From the NCBI GenBank assembly GCA_016802295.1, contig JAESIW010000200.1, positions 1,202,793 to 1,266,792 on the forward strand: a stretch of 64,000 nucleotides of DNA. The letters run 5' to 3'. Position numbers and translations under genes: made by a program. This document shows, piece after piece, positions 20,234 to 32,871 of the stretch (its first letter is position 1; the number at the start of each line of letters is the position of its first letter). This DNA is from Brachionus rotundiformis. Its lineage: Eukaryota > Rotifera > Eurotatoria > Ploima > Brachionidae. Under the pieces are notes generated by a model. It searched no databases. It was not told the origin of the DNA and was given only the letters and a program-made list of their open reading frames with translations.

Positions 20234-22004
20234 TCAAATAAGCATTTTGGACATATAAGGTCCATCAAGTTCATATCCGAGCTTTCGGTAGTAATTTCTA
20301 GTTCCTACTCCTGAAATGACACTAATTTTTATAGACTCATGTTCTTCCCTCGCAATACGCTCTGCTTCTTCCATTAGCAAAATTCCAAAACCTTGATGCT
20401 GAAATTTGCTTGGATCTTTTGCATTGACTGGTACAACACTTCCATATACGTGCAATTCCCTAACAATTGAACAACCATCTTTTAACTCAGGTCTGAATGT
20501 ATCAGGCGAACACTTTCTCAAGCGAAGCAAACCAATTAGGATATCTTGCTCTGGATCTTCATAAGCTAAAAATGTTTCCCATCCTCCATTGGCCACATAA
20601 TCTCTCCTGATCAGCTCAATTTCATAAGGCTTAACTTTATTGTGAATTTCCTGTATACCAACTTCCCTAGTTCTTACATCACGGCAATCTAGACCGAGTT
20701 CCTTCATTCTAGCCAGAGCTAACTCTCTCAAATTTCCATTCTCTACGCCAGAGCTTACCAACGGCATTGGTATATCTCTCTGTACCCGATAAACCCTGGT
20801 CCATGGCGGAACCAATGCTAAAATTTTTGCAACCAAATCCACCAACATGCTTGGCGGATAGCTTTTATATCTTCCGCACTTCCATAATTCGTAGAGACCA
20901 GTTCCCCTAATTACCAAAGTGGGATACAACTTTAAACCATCAGATCTGAAAGCAGGGTTTTCGAAAAACTCTATGAACTGGAGTATGTCTCTTTCCATGT
21001 CTACATTTGGCAAATTAGGCATCATGTGTACTACCACTTTGAAGCCAGCATCCTTTGACATCTGAAACGATTCACAAACAGCTTTGACAGTGTGCCCTCT
21101 ATTTGTATCTCTGGCTACATCTTCATAAACCGATTGCACTCCGATTTCCAAACGTGTACATCCATAAGCTAACATGTCACTCAGATGCTTTTTTAAACAG
21201 TAATCAGGTCTTGTTTCAATGGTAATGCCAATGCACTTGGTTTTACTTTTTTCTGAATATTTGACTGCTTCTTGTACGCTGTTGCTCGTGTGGCCAGATA
21301 AGGCATCGTGCAAATTTCGGATAAAATAGTCTCGATAGTCTTCAGATAGGCACATAAATGTACCACCCATGATAATAAATTCCACTTTGTCTACTGAATG
21401 ACCAAGTTGCTTGAGCTGCTCAAGTCTGTGTTTTGTTTGAAGATAAGGATTGTAGCGAGCTCTAATTGCTCTCATTGAGGTTGGTTCGTACCCAGTGTAG
21501 GACTGAGTAGAGTATTCAAAATCCGAGTCTGGACCGCCTGGACAATAAACACATATGTTACCAGTCATGGCTATATGAGGACATCTATGTGGCTTGCACA
21601 TTACAGCTACAACAGCAATCTAATTCAAATTTTGTTATCTTTATTTAAGTTTAGATATTAATTAAGTTACTCCAGAGGCTGTTCGAACAGGTTTAGCTCT
21701 TAATTTTGGCAAAAGAACTTTCTTATACTGCAATGGAACTGCGGAAATGATATCAGTTAAGCGAGGTTGAATAGGTAAGCCATATTTTGCTGCTGCCTTG
21801 CACTTAATTTTGTTCAGATCTACAGATTCATTTTTTTCGTTGGCTTCAATCAACTCTTTAATTATTTCTGATACTGTTTTTACCATGAGTTCATGGGTCG
21901 ATAGTCCAGAATATTCTTAGAATAAAAATAAAGATAAATATTTGACTAATAAATAAAAGAAACAAGTTACCATTCGATTTATTTTTGTTTTTATTTTTGA
22001 CCAT
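20234..22004 (-). CDS. ELP3: Elongator catalytic subunit ELP3
   Basis: ELP3 is the radical-SAM / acetyl-CoA enzyme of the Elongator complex and makes the cm5 side chain on wobble uridine of cytosolic tRNAs. Exons are 22004-21971, 21915-21671 and 21619-20234. The junctions keep frame and give 554 aa, against 547 in human. The 4Fe-4S cysteines are Cys106, Cys116 and Cys119 (RCPHIAMTGNICVYC). PGGPDSDFEYSTQSYTGYEP, FIIMGGTF and TRLEIGVQSVYEDVARDTNR belong to the SAM domain. The C-terminal GNAT domain shows ELHVYGSVVPV, QHQGFGILLMEEAERIA and YYRKLGYELDGPYM. The N-terminal tRNA-binding lobe is present (KCKAAAKYGLPIQPRLTDII). The tiny 11-codon first exon is Lys/Asn-rich. Conservation is very high throughout and I see nothing abnormal. 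Confidence 0.97.
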
Positions 22005-23569
22005 TGTGATAAGTTTTGGCAATAGAAATTAAAGGTAAAAATTTGATCAATTTATTTTAAAAAATTTCAAAATAATTTCAATTGCAAAAATTAGCTTTAA
22101 TAAATTTATATCTTTAAGCAATAATTTTTGTCTTCATTTTTTTACAAATATATAAATTTAAATAAAGCATTAATTTTAAATAAAAATATCGCTATTTTAA
22201 CTTAATTAAAAAAATTAATTATTTTTTTAATTTATTTTTTCACATAATCTTAATAAATATAATAAAGAATTTTTATTTCTATAATAAACTTTTTTAAATA
22301 AAATAAATAAAAATCCCTTTTTTGGTGATTTTATACCATTTGTCACCTTTTTTAAAAAAATTCACCAAATTTTGTTTCCGTTTACTTTTTCAAAAATTTT
22401 TTCGAGAAATTTTGGATTATTTTTCGCTGAATTTTACAATAAATATGGGAAATTTACGATAAATACCATATTTCACGTATAATAAGGTAAATTATCTCAA
22501 AACTCAGTATTTTTACTTTTGAATGGATCATTCTATCAAAATAATTTATAAATATCATTAAAATTTCTTGTAAAATTTTTTATAAGAATAAATAAATTCT
22601 AAAAAAACATTTTTGAGAACTAACATGTTTTTTTGTATTTATAAAAGAAAAAACGCCCATAACTTCTTGAACACCCATTAATATATTTAATTTTTCAGAT
22701 AATTTATAAAGATAAAAGAGGTTAAAAATTAAATCGTGGGTAAATCAGTATTTAAGGAATTAACTTCTGTATTTAAATATAACATAAAGCCACTAAATTA
22801 TTGTCTGTCATTTTATCATTCTAATTAGTTATCGATTTTTAATTTAAAAATTTAATTAAAATTAATTGCTAGTTTTAAAACTTGTTATAATATTTTTTGA
22901 AAAAGTGAATTTTTTTTATGATTTTTATCTATTATCGAAATTTCGCTGAATCTTTTTTTTAGTTCAATACTGTCATGTCTTTATTTTCTCAAATTTAAGA
23001 GTACCACTCAAAAAATGTAAAAAAAATTGAGCCATTAACACCTGGAAAGTGGCATGATACTATTTTTTAATAGATAAATATTTAGATTAACTAATTCAAT
23101 ACCGTCTTGGAAAAAATGATCAAATTTTATTATAAGATTACCTAGAAAAATAATAAACATAATGGAATTTTATATTGATTTTTTTAAAGTATTTATTTAG
23201 AATACATATCAAAGTTTAAGCAATAGCAAAGCGCTTTATACACTCACGTTTTTTGGAACCAGACTAGCTAAGTTTTTTATTTCAATCTCTTTCCTCTATT
23301 TTACTATTTAAATATTTGCCAAAACCAATAACCAGTTTCATCATCAAATTTGAAAATTTCAAATCAAACAATATTTGAACTGTTGTCTATTAGAATTTTA
23401 AATTAATTTAATTGCACGTTTAGTATGCGTGTTAGCGTTCACTTAATATTACATATTTCTTAACTATATTTCAGCAGTTTGTATAAGAAAAAAAAGTATA
23501 AATAGATGTCATTTTTGTTAAATATAAACTAAAAATTTTAGATAAATAAAAAAATTATAATAAGAAAAA
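22005..23569. other. Intergenic between divergent ELP3 and ASNS
   Basis: About 1.6 kb of AT-rich DNA presumably containing both promoters. No open frame, RNA gene or repeat family was recognised. Confidence 0.6.
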
Positions 23570-25267
23570 ATGTGTGGTATATGGGGCATATTTGGTTCGG
23601 ATGTGGATTGCCATGAGCAAGTTCAAGGCTGTTTTAAGATTGCACACCGTGGTCCAGACTGTTTTAGATTTGAAAATGTGAACCATTTTCAAAACTGTGC
23701 ATTTGGCTTTCATCGTTTGGCCATCGTAGACGACTTGAACGGAATGCAACCGATCCGTTTGGTGAGCATGCCGCATATTTGGATGATCTACAATGGAGAG
23801 ATATACAATTACAAAGAGCTGCAGGCCAAATATAACTTCAACTACTTGACCAATTGTGATGGTGAATCTCTCATTCATTTGTACAATCAGGGTGGTATTG
23901 AGTTCATGTGCCAGAACCTTTATGGTGTTTTTGCTTTTATTCTTTTGGATACCAGAGAAAACAAGCTTTACTGTGGAAGAGACTCGTATGGTGTACGTCC
24001 TGCTTTCAAACTACTCACAGATAATGGAACTTTGGGTGTTTGTTCGGAAGCTAAAGGATTGCTTGACTTAAAATTGGCACCTGGATACAAATCAAGAATT
24101 GAATTTGTGGAACCGGGCACATTTGAAGAATACTCGGTTCATTTATCTGCTAACAATGACAGGAAAGTTAGATTTGAACGAAAACTCAAATTTCATGATA
24201 TTACAAGACCTCCTGTCTATGACGTCAATGTTAAGCTAGTTGATAGTGTTTTGGAAAATATTAGAAATACTTTGACCAATTCGGTTAGAATGAGACTTAT
24301 GTCACAAAGAAGAATGGGTTGTTTGCTATCAGGAGGTCTTGATTCCAGTTTGATCACAGGTTTGATGGTTCATGAGGCCCGCAGAGCTGGTATCACTTAT
24401 CCAATTCAGACTTTTTCTATCGGCATGGGCACTGAGAGTCCAGACATTGTGGCTGCCAGAAGAGTTGCCAAGCACTTGAATACCGAACATCATGAAATTA
24501 TATTCACAGCCCAGGATGCCATCAACTCAATTAGAGACGTGATAAAAGCCTTGGAATCGTTTGATGTGACTACAATTAGAGCCTCGATTGGAATGTATTT
24601 GATTAGCAAATATATAAAGGAAAATACTGACACTGTGGTCATATTTTCGGGAGAGGGCAGTGATGAAGTTTGCCAAGGCTACATTTACTTCTACAAGGCA
24701 CCTAATGAGACTGCATCTCATGAAGAGAGTATTCGAATTTGCAATGATTTGTATCTGTTTGATGTTTGCAGAGCTGATCGTACGACTGCTGCACACGGGT
24801 TGGAACTTAGAGTGCCATTTTTGGACCACTTTTTTTCATCATATTATTTATCCATCCCAGAAAAAGATCGTATTCCTACTGAGGACAGATGTGAAAAGTA
24901 TTTGCTGAGAAAAGCATTTGATGGCCTAGACATTATTCCAAACGATGTTTTATGGAGGCCAAAGGAAGCATTTTCGGATGGTGTTGCTTCCAAAAAGAAG
25001 TCTTTGTTTGAGCATTTGCAAGAACATATAAACCCAATGGTAAAGGAAGATGATTTGTTGAAAGCGCCACAAAAGTATCCATTAAACACTCCAAAGACCA
25101 AAGAAGCTTATTTTTATAGAGAAATATTTACTGAAATGTTTCCTGGATGCGATCATTTTACTCCATATATGTGGTTGCCAAGATGGTGCGGTAATGTGAC
25201 CGATCCGTCTGCTAGAACTCTTAAGCATTACGACAACAGACACAATAAAGTCCAAGTTGAAGCGTAA
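23570..25267 (+). CDS. ASNS: Asparagine synthetase (glutamine-hydrolysing)
   Basis: ASNS makes asparagine from aspartate, ATP and glutamine. A single exon encodes 565 aa, close to the human 561. The N-terminal class-II glutamine amidotransferase begins MCGIWGIFG, so Cys2 becomes the catalytic N-terminal cysteine after Met removal. HRGPD, NGEIYNY and CDGES form the glutaminase pocket. The synthetase domain has the pyrophosphatase loop SGGLDSS at residues 254-260. SGEGSDE and LELRVPFLDHFF follow, and the family's C-terminal PRWCG is near the end. There are no introns although neighbours have them. A possible AATAAA starts 10 bp after the stop (25277-25282). Confidence 0.97.
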   Translation: MCGIWGIFGSDVDCHEQVQGCFKIAHRGPDCFRFENVNHFQNCAFGFHRLAIVDDLNGMQPIRLVSMPHIWMIYNGEIYNYKELQAKYNFNYLTNCDGESLIHLYNQGGIEFMCQNLYGVFAFILLDTRENKLYCGRDSYGVRPAFKLLTDNGTLGVCSEAKGLLDLKLAPGYKSRIEFVEPGTFEEYSVHLSANNDRKVRFERKLKFHDITRPPVYDVNVKLVDSVLENIRNTLTNSVRMRLMSQRRMGCLLSGGLDSSLITGLMVHEARRAGITYPIQTFSIGMGTESPDIVAARRVAKHLNTEHHEIIFTAQDAINSIRDVIKALESFDVTTIRASIGMYLISKYIKENTDTVVIFSGEGSDEVCQGYIYFYKAPNETASHEESIRICNDLYLFDVCRADRTTAAHGLELRVPFLDHFFSSYYLSIPEKDRIPTEDRCEKYLLRKAFDGLDIIPNDVLWRPKEAFSDGVASKKKSLFEHLQEHINPMVKEDDLLKAPQKYPLNTPKTKEAYFYREIFTEMFPGCDHFTPYMWLPRWCGNVTDPSARTLKHYDNRHNKVQVEA

Positions 25268-26254
25268 ATGTACAATAATAAAAGCCAAAAAATTAAATGT
25301 TATGATTTAGTTAAAATTAAATTTTTTAATTAATAGATATTTTAAAATAATAAATTAATTTAAACTCTTATCTTTAAAAAAAAACAGATCTGATTTAAAA
25401 AAAGTCTCAATATGACTATTATTTGTTTTAAAAAGCCTTTCAGTCTGATAATAAGTTAATTTTTATGAAAGAAAGCTTGGAAATATTTTGAATGTTTATA
25501 AGAAATAAATTATTTAGATATAGTTTTGTAATTACCTTATGATTTTAATTAGCGTAAAAGTGAAATTAAACTAAGTATGATCAAAATACAAAAAAATTAA
25601 TTCCCAATATAACTTAACCTTACAAATTAACTAAATAAAAATTGATATTCCGAAATTATGAGTTACAATTTTCAAAAAAAATTGATGTTTAATCAAAATA
25701 CTCATTCAAAAACTAAAATTATCAATTATTTTGATTTTATTAGGGTTGATAATAGCTAAAACAAAAAGAATATTATTATGATGAACTAATATTTTATTTA
25801 AAAGTGTTAGTAGTTTATTTAATAAAAAATAGGCGTAGCAAAAATATTAATATTTTTATGTAGTTGGAAAAAACAAATTCATTCAAAACTATTTTATTTA
25901 ACAATACTTGAATTATGTTATATTTTACAAATTAAAACAAAATTGCAACAATTTTATTTAATTGTAATAAAAGAACATCAATTTATTAAGTTAATCCCTT
26001 TTTTATTATTAAAAATGACAGCTCAACTTTCTTTATTTTGCAAAATATAATTTTTTTATAAATATAACAAAATTTTATTAAAAATTTTTCACAGTATATT
26101 TTAATCTTAGAATTTCTTTTTTACTAAATATTAATTTAGACAAAATTTAAAAAATGAAAAAAATAAATATTATGATAATTTAGTAAAACAATAATTATTA
26201 AGTATTTAAATAATGTAAAACAGTAGAAAAAAATTTTAAAAACGAATGGCCGGT
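25268..26254. other. Intergenic, very AT-rich
   Basis: 3' flanks of two convergent genes; no further feature seen. Confidence 0.6.
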
Positions 26255-27040
26255 TTATATAAATAGTTCGTGAATGTCTTGAGGCTTCAGAGACTTGCGA
26301 CAACTTGGACACTCAAATTTTGATCTATTCAATGTTTTAAACAATTGGGATGTACAGTTTTTGCATATAACGTGACCACATATTGAAACATTCAATTTAA
26401 CACCATCTTTTTTCAAATTTAATATTTGTTCAAGACATATCGGACAGCAGGCAAGATCACTCGAATCATCCGTATTATTATTTTTATCTAAAATTTATAT
26501 TAAATTTAAAATTAATATAGTTAAAATTTCATTGATTTAAATTAATAGAAAAAAAAATATCTATTTTAAATGAATATTGAACTAAAAAAATATTAAGAAA
26601 TTACCACTTTTTTGCTTGGATTTTAGATCGTTATTATAGTCACTAAATCTAAGTTCTTCTGGTGAAAAATTCTCATACTCCAACATGGTACAAATATGAG
26701 TTAAAAGAGTATCTTTGTGATAAGGCTGTTGGGTGTACTTATTGGTCTTGAAATCAACACCGCACACTGGTTTATATTTATAGAAATGAGTACCTTCAGA
26801 TTTACTAAAATCTTTTTTTTGAATAGTCGATTTTGGATACTTTCGATTAAGAAGATAATCTTCGTATCTTATCTCTTCGGGTGACTTATTTCTGTAAGAT
26901 TCATGAGCGGAAATGGAGTTAAAATTAACTCGGTACATAACTTCCAGCCCGTTTTTAATGACAGTATCGTAGGCTACAATGGGAGTTCGGATAGTGGTAT
27001 ACTGGCCAGCGGAGTCCGAATTAAGCGTCGATCGCTGCAT
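26255..27040 (-). CDS. RING-finger protein with two Nup98-like SPEE-[IL]-R motifs
   Basis: My two-exon model is 27040-26605 and 26487-26255, with GT..AG ends and a phase-1 junction, giving 222 aa. A C-terminal C3HC4 RING (CCPICLEQ at 159-166, CGHVICKNC at 182-190, CPSCRK at 205-210) predicts a ubiquitin E3 ligase. The N-terminal half holds two copies of a short motif, NKSPEEIRYEDY (51-62) and NFSPEELRFSDY (124-135). Similar EELR-x-DY stretches occur in the Nup98 nucleoporin family, where they are tied to mRNA-export factor binding. The combination with a RING is unfamiliar to me. The first in-frame ATG is at 27040. An acceptor-like tttag lies about 40 bp upstream, so a 5' UTR intron is possible. 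The partner and cell location are unknown. Confidence 0.75.
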
Positions 27041-29790
27041 TTTAATATCTTGTGAAATCAACGACTGGTTTAAGATTGATATCTAAAATTTATGAATTGG
27101 AAAAAAAGTGGTAGCATAATAAGAGTGTCAATATTTATTTTATTTTAAAATAAAGCAAGGCATATTTAAATTAAATATAATAAAATTTCCTTAAGCGAAA
27201 TTGAAATCACAATCGATGAATTATAATTGAAGTTGATTGTAATAGAAATAATTTTCTAAATTTAATTTATAACTTTTATTTAAACACAGGTAATTTATTT
27301 CTAAATTGTAAAATTATTTTAGATTTTTAAATTATGAAACATATGTAAAAATAGAGAGCTAAACTTGATTTTTCTTTGAATATGAAAAAAAGCGCTAATT
27401 TTATTATTTTTTTCTAAAGTTTATTTGTAATTTTCTACCAAGTTTACTTTAGAATCCAACATTAGATTAAAAAAAATTAAATTCATTTATTTTTTTATTT
27501 TTGGTTGAATAATAAGGTTTCTTTAGATTGGTACTAGCGATTAGTTAATATTAACTAATAGATTGTTTTATTAACTTATCAGGTTAAATATACTAACAAG
27601 AAATTTAATTACTTACAATTAGATGGACTAAGATAATACAAAAATTATATTCATCTCATTTTAAGGCTATTTTACCTGAAATATTTTAAATCAAAACGGA
27701 TATAACTTTTAAAATATAATATTTTTTTATAGAAAAGCTATTTTAAGCAACAAAAATATTCGCTACACCATTACTTAATAGCATTTAAAATTATTCTTAA
27801 AAATATACAACCATTTTGAATTTTTTTAATTTACTATTATTTAAATTCTTGTGGAAATCTATTCAAAGTACCAAAGTTGTAAACATTAATACCAAAGCAT
27901 AACCGACGGATTATTACTAATTAAAGAGACAAGTAATCATTAAAAAATTGAAAATTATTGAAAATATTCTTATTATAAAATAATTTTTTAATGGGATTTA
28001 TACGTGATTATTTAAAGAATTAATAGATCTAAAATGTTCCCTTATAGTTCAGATATTAGCCGATCCTGTGAGCATAATAAATTTTAAAATTTTTGATAAA
28101 TTCTTACAATTTTATATCTAGATTTAAATTTTTCTTCATGTATTCGCTAATGTCACATTTTACGACCTGCATAGTTGACTGTAACCTTAGCTAGAATGCA
28201 ATAAATATTTTATATGATTTAAGATTCTTGCCAAGTAATGCCAAATTAGCATTTTTTATCACCAAAGCTTATCTAACTACTTGCAAAAAATACCGTTTTT
28301 GGCAATAACTTTATTAACTTGCCAAAATTTTAAAATGATTACGAAATTAAATGTCTCCTAATTTTTAATTGATTTAAAAATTATATTTGAATTATTTTAC
28401 CACTGTATCCTAATATTCTAATAAATAACATTTATCCAAAACAAAAGATATTAATTAGAAAAATATCAAATTTTTGTTTATATCAATCTAGCTTATTTCA
28501 CCAATACTTAAGAATAGCATTCAAGACAAATAAAAAACTTATTTTGTAATTAATACAATATCTTAAGAAGTATTGGTAAAAATTTAACAAACCATTTAGA
28601 AAAGCTTAAAAAGTATATTCGTCTTAAATAAATAAGAAAACATTCAATACGATCTTCATTTTTGATATATATTTACTTTATTTTGTTTTAAATTGAATTT
28701 GATGCGAATTTTTTTATCTTTAAATTATTAAAAATTAATATGATCTAATGATCAAGTAGAGAGAATGATTTAACGAACGAGTGATTTTAAAAAGGCTTTA
28801 TAATTTTAATTATCTATTTATTTCAAATTTTGTTTCAAGTAGGCAGATTTTATAAACAAAAAGCCTAATTGTTTTTTAGATCCAGTTTAAATGGTAAATA
28901 ACTTCCATTCTTAATTATTGACTATTCACATTACATGGTTTCGACATGGGTAAAATGCTCTTCTAGATTTTTTTAAAAGCTTCCCTACCACTTGAAACAA
29001 ATTATCAATCATTTTTTATGGCCTAAAGTTTTACTTATTTAATTTTTAATTCAATCTTCTCCTCAAAAACTTATAATTTAATTACAATTCTAGTTTTTAA
29101 CAAGGTTTGGGTTATTTAAAAACAGAATTAATTTGAAAAATTGTTAGATTTATTGTATTTTTAAAGAGTATTTTATATCTACCATTCGATTTTTTTCATA
29201 TTGTTGTTATTTTGTTTAAAAATAAATAGGGAGAAAATCAAAATATCGAACAAGTCTTTCGCTATAAAAGCAATATAAAGCTTCATTAAGAAATTTATAC
29301 AAAATATTACAAGCCAAAAAAAAAATTAATCACACTATATAATATAAACAAACTATTAAACTAAATAGTTTTTTATCTAGACAATTGATTTTTCAAATAA
29401 GAAAATTATGTTTTTTTCATCTTTATCCTGGTCGACGCCTTGTCGGCTTCTTAAAAAACATAAAATACTTAAAAACACAATTTTCAAATAATTAACATTT
29501 TAAGTTTTTAAATGAAATAAAATATAAAAAAGTATTAATAGATGCCTTTGAGATATTAAACTTGATTTAATTTTTTTTTATTTGGGAAAGACTCATGTCT
29601 ACCAAAAAAAGAAAAATTTCTTAAAATTTGAATTAAAAATTTTATTTTATTTGAAAATTAAAAATTAAAAAAGACAAAAAATGAGTTCAATATATCATCA
29701 TGTTTCCATGGCAACCATCTGATTCAAATTTGAATATAGAAATAATTTTTAAACTAAATCGTTTGTCCATTCCGCAAATTTCAACTAGAC
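27041..29790. other. 2.7-kb gene-poor stretch
   Basis: AT-rich throughout, with no open frame of note, no tRNA-like block and no clear transposon motif. It lies upstream of both neighbouring genes, which are divergent, so their regulatory DNA should be in it. Confidence 0.55.
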
Positions 29791-31164
29791 ATGTCTTCAG
29801 ATAATTTAAAAATGCCTAACAGGCCTGATTCTGTAAATTCGATAGGTAAAGCAGGCTTAAAGTCATCACAACTAAGTGCAAGGGAACGAAGACGAGTCAG
29901 ACTACAGAGTCAAGTGGCCAAAAGTATTGCAAACACTGACACGACAAAAGTAAATGAAGGATTTGAATCTGATGAACCCAAAGCAGAAACGACCAAAAAC
30001 CCTCCTCGAGGCAGGAGGCCACGAAAATCTGTTGCCAAAGAATCAGAAGATGATGCTCCAAGTTCATCACTTCCTCCAATAGGAAAAAAAACTACTAAAA
30101 CGAGAAGGGCAAATTTTGTGCCAAATCCTGGTTATCTAGAAGGGCTTGAAGATGACATTATTGAAATGATCGAAGAAAAGAAAGAAAATCCTGATTCATT
30201 TGGCTCAGATTTAAGTCAAAGAGAGCTATTGGGTCAGAACGTATCAAAAAGTGTTCCAACTGATAATTTTTTTCTCGAGGTGGAAAAAAAATTTGCCATA
30301 CAGAAAAAAGAAATATTCGAAAAGCGCCAAAACGAGCGATTAGCTCAATTATTTGATGATCAATTGAAACAAAAGCAGAAAGAGGAACAAAAATATCAGC
30401 TAAATACTGGCAAGACAGCACTTTACACTCATAAAGTATTGAGGAATATATTCCTTTTTTTTCATGGCTTAAATGTAGGCCTTCATTTTTGGCAAGCGTT
30501 GGTTGCTTTTCTCTTGGACTTGACAGATCTAAAATTTCAAGTGGGATCTTCAATTATGGCAAACAAAATTTTCGATTCTATAAATTTTGTGCTTTTCATT
30601 GTTTTTGAAAATTTGTCAATGCCTCTTCACTGTTTATCCTACTTCTTTCTGACCATATGTATTGTAGACACTATGGACAGGTAAAATGTAGCAATTTTTA
30701 ATTTAATCTTTTTGATAAAATTTTATTAAGAGTTGATTTCACAAAAATGAATTGCAAGTATTTTGTCAAGTGTCTTTCATTTCAAAATCCATTTTGGGCC
30801 ATTGTATTTTACATGCTTGCCATATTAATATCATTGTCAACAATTTTTATTGATCAGTCACCTTATTTGATTTCGCTAAACCAAACAACCATATTGAACA
30901 ACTCCGCAAACTCGTTTTTACAGAATGTGGAAACTGTAAGATAAAAAGTTACTTAAAAGATATTGACTAAAATGATGCTTTTAGTACGCACTAGGATGGA
31001 AATCGGTCAGTGTGGTAAAAGCAGTTTTATCTCTGTTCGGTTGGCTTATCTTCTCCATTTTTGTCAGCTATGATATGACATATGAATCACTTGAAAAAAG
31101 AGAATTTACTATACTAGACGACATTGCCGAAGATTTTGCCAATCAAAATCAAACCAAAGCCTAG
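29791..31164 (+). CDS. TMEM237: Ciliary transition-zone protein TMEM237
   Basis: TMEM237 (JBTS14 in human) is a tetraspan protein of the ciliary transition zone. Exons are 29791-30680, 30731-30935 and 30985-31164, with introns of about 50 bp. The junctions keep frame and give 424 aa (human 408). The first 200 residues are charged and disordered (RERRRVRLQSQ, RRPRKSVAKESEDDAP). A conserved block FVPNPGYLEGLEDDI and a coiled-coil-like segment precede the membrane part. Four helices lie at about 222-247, 262-290, 312-335 and 375-396. The second ends in TMDR, like the family's AFDR, and exon 2 reads VDFTKMNC, like VNLAKGSM. The GW motif in ALGWKSVSVV matches the PW of vertebrates loosely. The N-terminus diverges, as is usual. 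AATAAA lies at 31205-31210. Confidence 0.88.
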
Positions 31165-31204
31165 GAAATTTTTAATGTAAACATCTACACACTTTTTAAA
31201 TATT

Positions 31205-31210
31205 AATAAA
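31205..31210 (+). promoter_or_regulatory. Putative poly(A) signal of TMEM237
   Basis: AATAAA lies about 40 bp after the TMEM237 stop. Confidence 0.5.
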
Positions 31211-31740
31211 AGTCTAAAAATAAAATTATATAATCATGGTTCTTAGCTTAATTTTGATTTTTAAAGGTTAAATTAATAGGTAACTTGATTGATTAAAACT
31301 TATCTAGTTTATTGATTTCCCAAAATTTTGTAAATCGAAATTTTTTTTCGGTAAGTGGAGATGTTTTTGATGAAAATTATTAAATTTTTAAAAAGTTTTG
31401 GAATCGTTTATAATGTGAAACAATTATAAAATTACGTCACTAATTTAGGAAAGTTGAAAAAAGTTGGTTATTAAAAAAAATTCTAAAAAACAAAATTTGA
31501 TGTAATCGTATTTTACTCAATTTAAAATATATTCTTTTATGAATTAATAAAAAAATTTCAAATATTCTCCTGATTTCAAAAGATTTAATAAATATGTTAT
31601 GAACTCAAATAAATATATTTATTTTTGTAAATAATTAATTTTTTTAATTTTTATTTTAAAATGGTTAAAATTGAATATTAAAATTAAATTTCTTTTTAAA
31701 TAAAATTTAAGAACACCTAAATTTAGAATAAAATTTTAAT
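31211..31740. other. Intergenic between convergent genes
   Basis: AT-rich 3' flanking DNA; nothing else seen. Confidence 0.6.
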
Positions 31741-32871
31741 CTAAACATCAAAATCTTGCATTGTCAAAGATTTTGGATTCAAATTTGCTGGACTTATCTT
31801 ATTAGCAGATTTGATAGCTTCTAGCATTAATTCCCAAAACCTCTCGACGTCCATTTTCATACAAACATGTACATTCTTTTTTTTTTTTGACATATTATAA
31901 AAGTCACAAACAGTTTGTCCATAAGATAGATGGCTATGGATCTCAACATCAACCCTCATCAGTCTATGCTCGAACAAAGTTGGATCTATAATATAAGCTA
32001 CAGCGCATGGGTCGTGCAATGGTGGATACTCCATAAAAAACAAGCTTTTATACGTAGATTGAAAATACAAAAGTAATTCCACCAAGATAAAGCTCAAATT
32101 TGTTGATAATGAGCTAATGGATTGAATTACTTCGGGAGTTACCAGAGCTAAATGGGTCACCTCTAATGGTACCATGTAGATGGGAATGTCGGACTCGAAA
32201 ACATAATGGGCAGATTCCGGATCCACTTGAATATTAAATTCTGCCACTGGGCCAGTATTACCAATACCCATTGCGCCTCCCATTATTACTATCTTTTCTA
32301 TTTTTTTGCTAACATCAGGAAAATTAATCAAAAGTAAAGCTATGTTTGTCAAAGGACCTGTGGCAATTACTGTAACTGGTTTAGAGTTTAGTCTAATCGC
32401 ATCATACATGACTCTAGTATAATGAGCTGACTTGGAGTTAAGATTCTCTACGAATTTTGTAGCATATTCAGGTATTTCTGGCAATTCTATTTTTACGTGT
32501 GTGTTCAAACCAGAATCCCCGTGAATTTCTTCACAATTTACCACAGGACGTAGCAGTGGTCTATTTGAACCTTGGACTAGAGGAAATTTAAGTCCTCCAT
32601 GAGTCAAGCAGTCGGTGTATTTGAGTTCTTCATTAAAATTTATTTCCTGGTTGTCAGTTAAATTTGTTGGTTTATCATGAATCAGTCCGTATAGATTCAT
32701 CGAAATCAATGCATTTCTAGTGGTTTTTTCGATGGTTTGATTACCTCCAACAGTGGATATACCAATCAGTTTTATTTTTTTGCAATGAGATGCAAGCAGA
32801 ATTGCCAAACAATCGTCATGGCCTGGATCACAGTCAAGCCAACAATCAATTTCTTCACTATTTAAACTCAT
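31741..32871 (-). CDS. Inosine-uridine preferring nucleoside hydrolase
   Basis: Enzymes of this family split ribonucleosides into base and ribose for purine/pyrimidine salvage, with a Ca2+-bound aspartate cluster. A single exon encodes 376 aa from the ATG at 32869-32871. The frame stays open a further 17 codons upstream, but without an ATG. The N-terminal calcium site is DCDPGHDD at residues 13-20 (family consensus DTDPGxDD). ATGPLTNIALLL, KIVIMGGA, AEFNIQVDPESA and PLHDPCAVAYII complete the active-site set. Vertebrates lack close homologues, while many invertebrates have them. Nothing is missing among the residues I can check, and the specificity cannot be read from sequence. Confidence 0.93.
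   Translation of the reverse strand: MSLNSEEIDCWLDCDPGHDDCLAILLASHCKKIKLIGISTVGGNQTIEKTTRNALISMNLYGLIHDKPTNLTDNQEINFNEELKYTDCLTHGGLKFPLVQGSNRPLLRPVVNCEEIHGDSGLNTHVKIELPEIPEYATKFVENLNSKSAHYTRVMYDAIRLNSKPVTVIATGPLTNIALLLINFPDVSKKIEKIVIMGGAMGIGNTGPVAEFNIQVDPESAHYVFESDIPIYMVPLEVTHLALVTPEVIQSISSLSTNLSFILVELLLYFQSTYKSLFFMEYPPLHDPCAVAYIIDPTLFEHRLMRVDVEIHSHLSYGQTVCDFYNMSKKKKNVHVCMKMDVERFWELMLEAIKSANKISPANLNPKSLTMQDFDV

Noticed and set aside
29897..30553. Minus-strand frames opposite TMEM237 exon 1
   Set aside because: Antisense shadows of a conserved coding exon.
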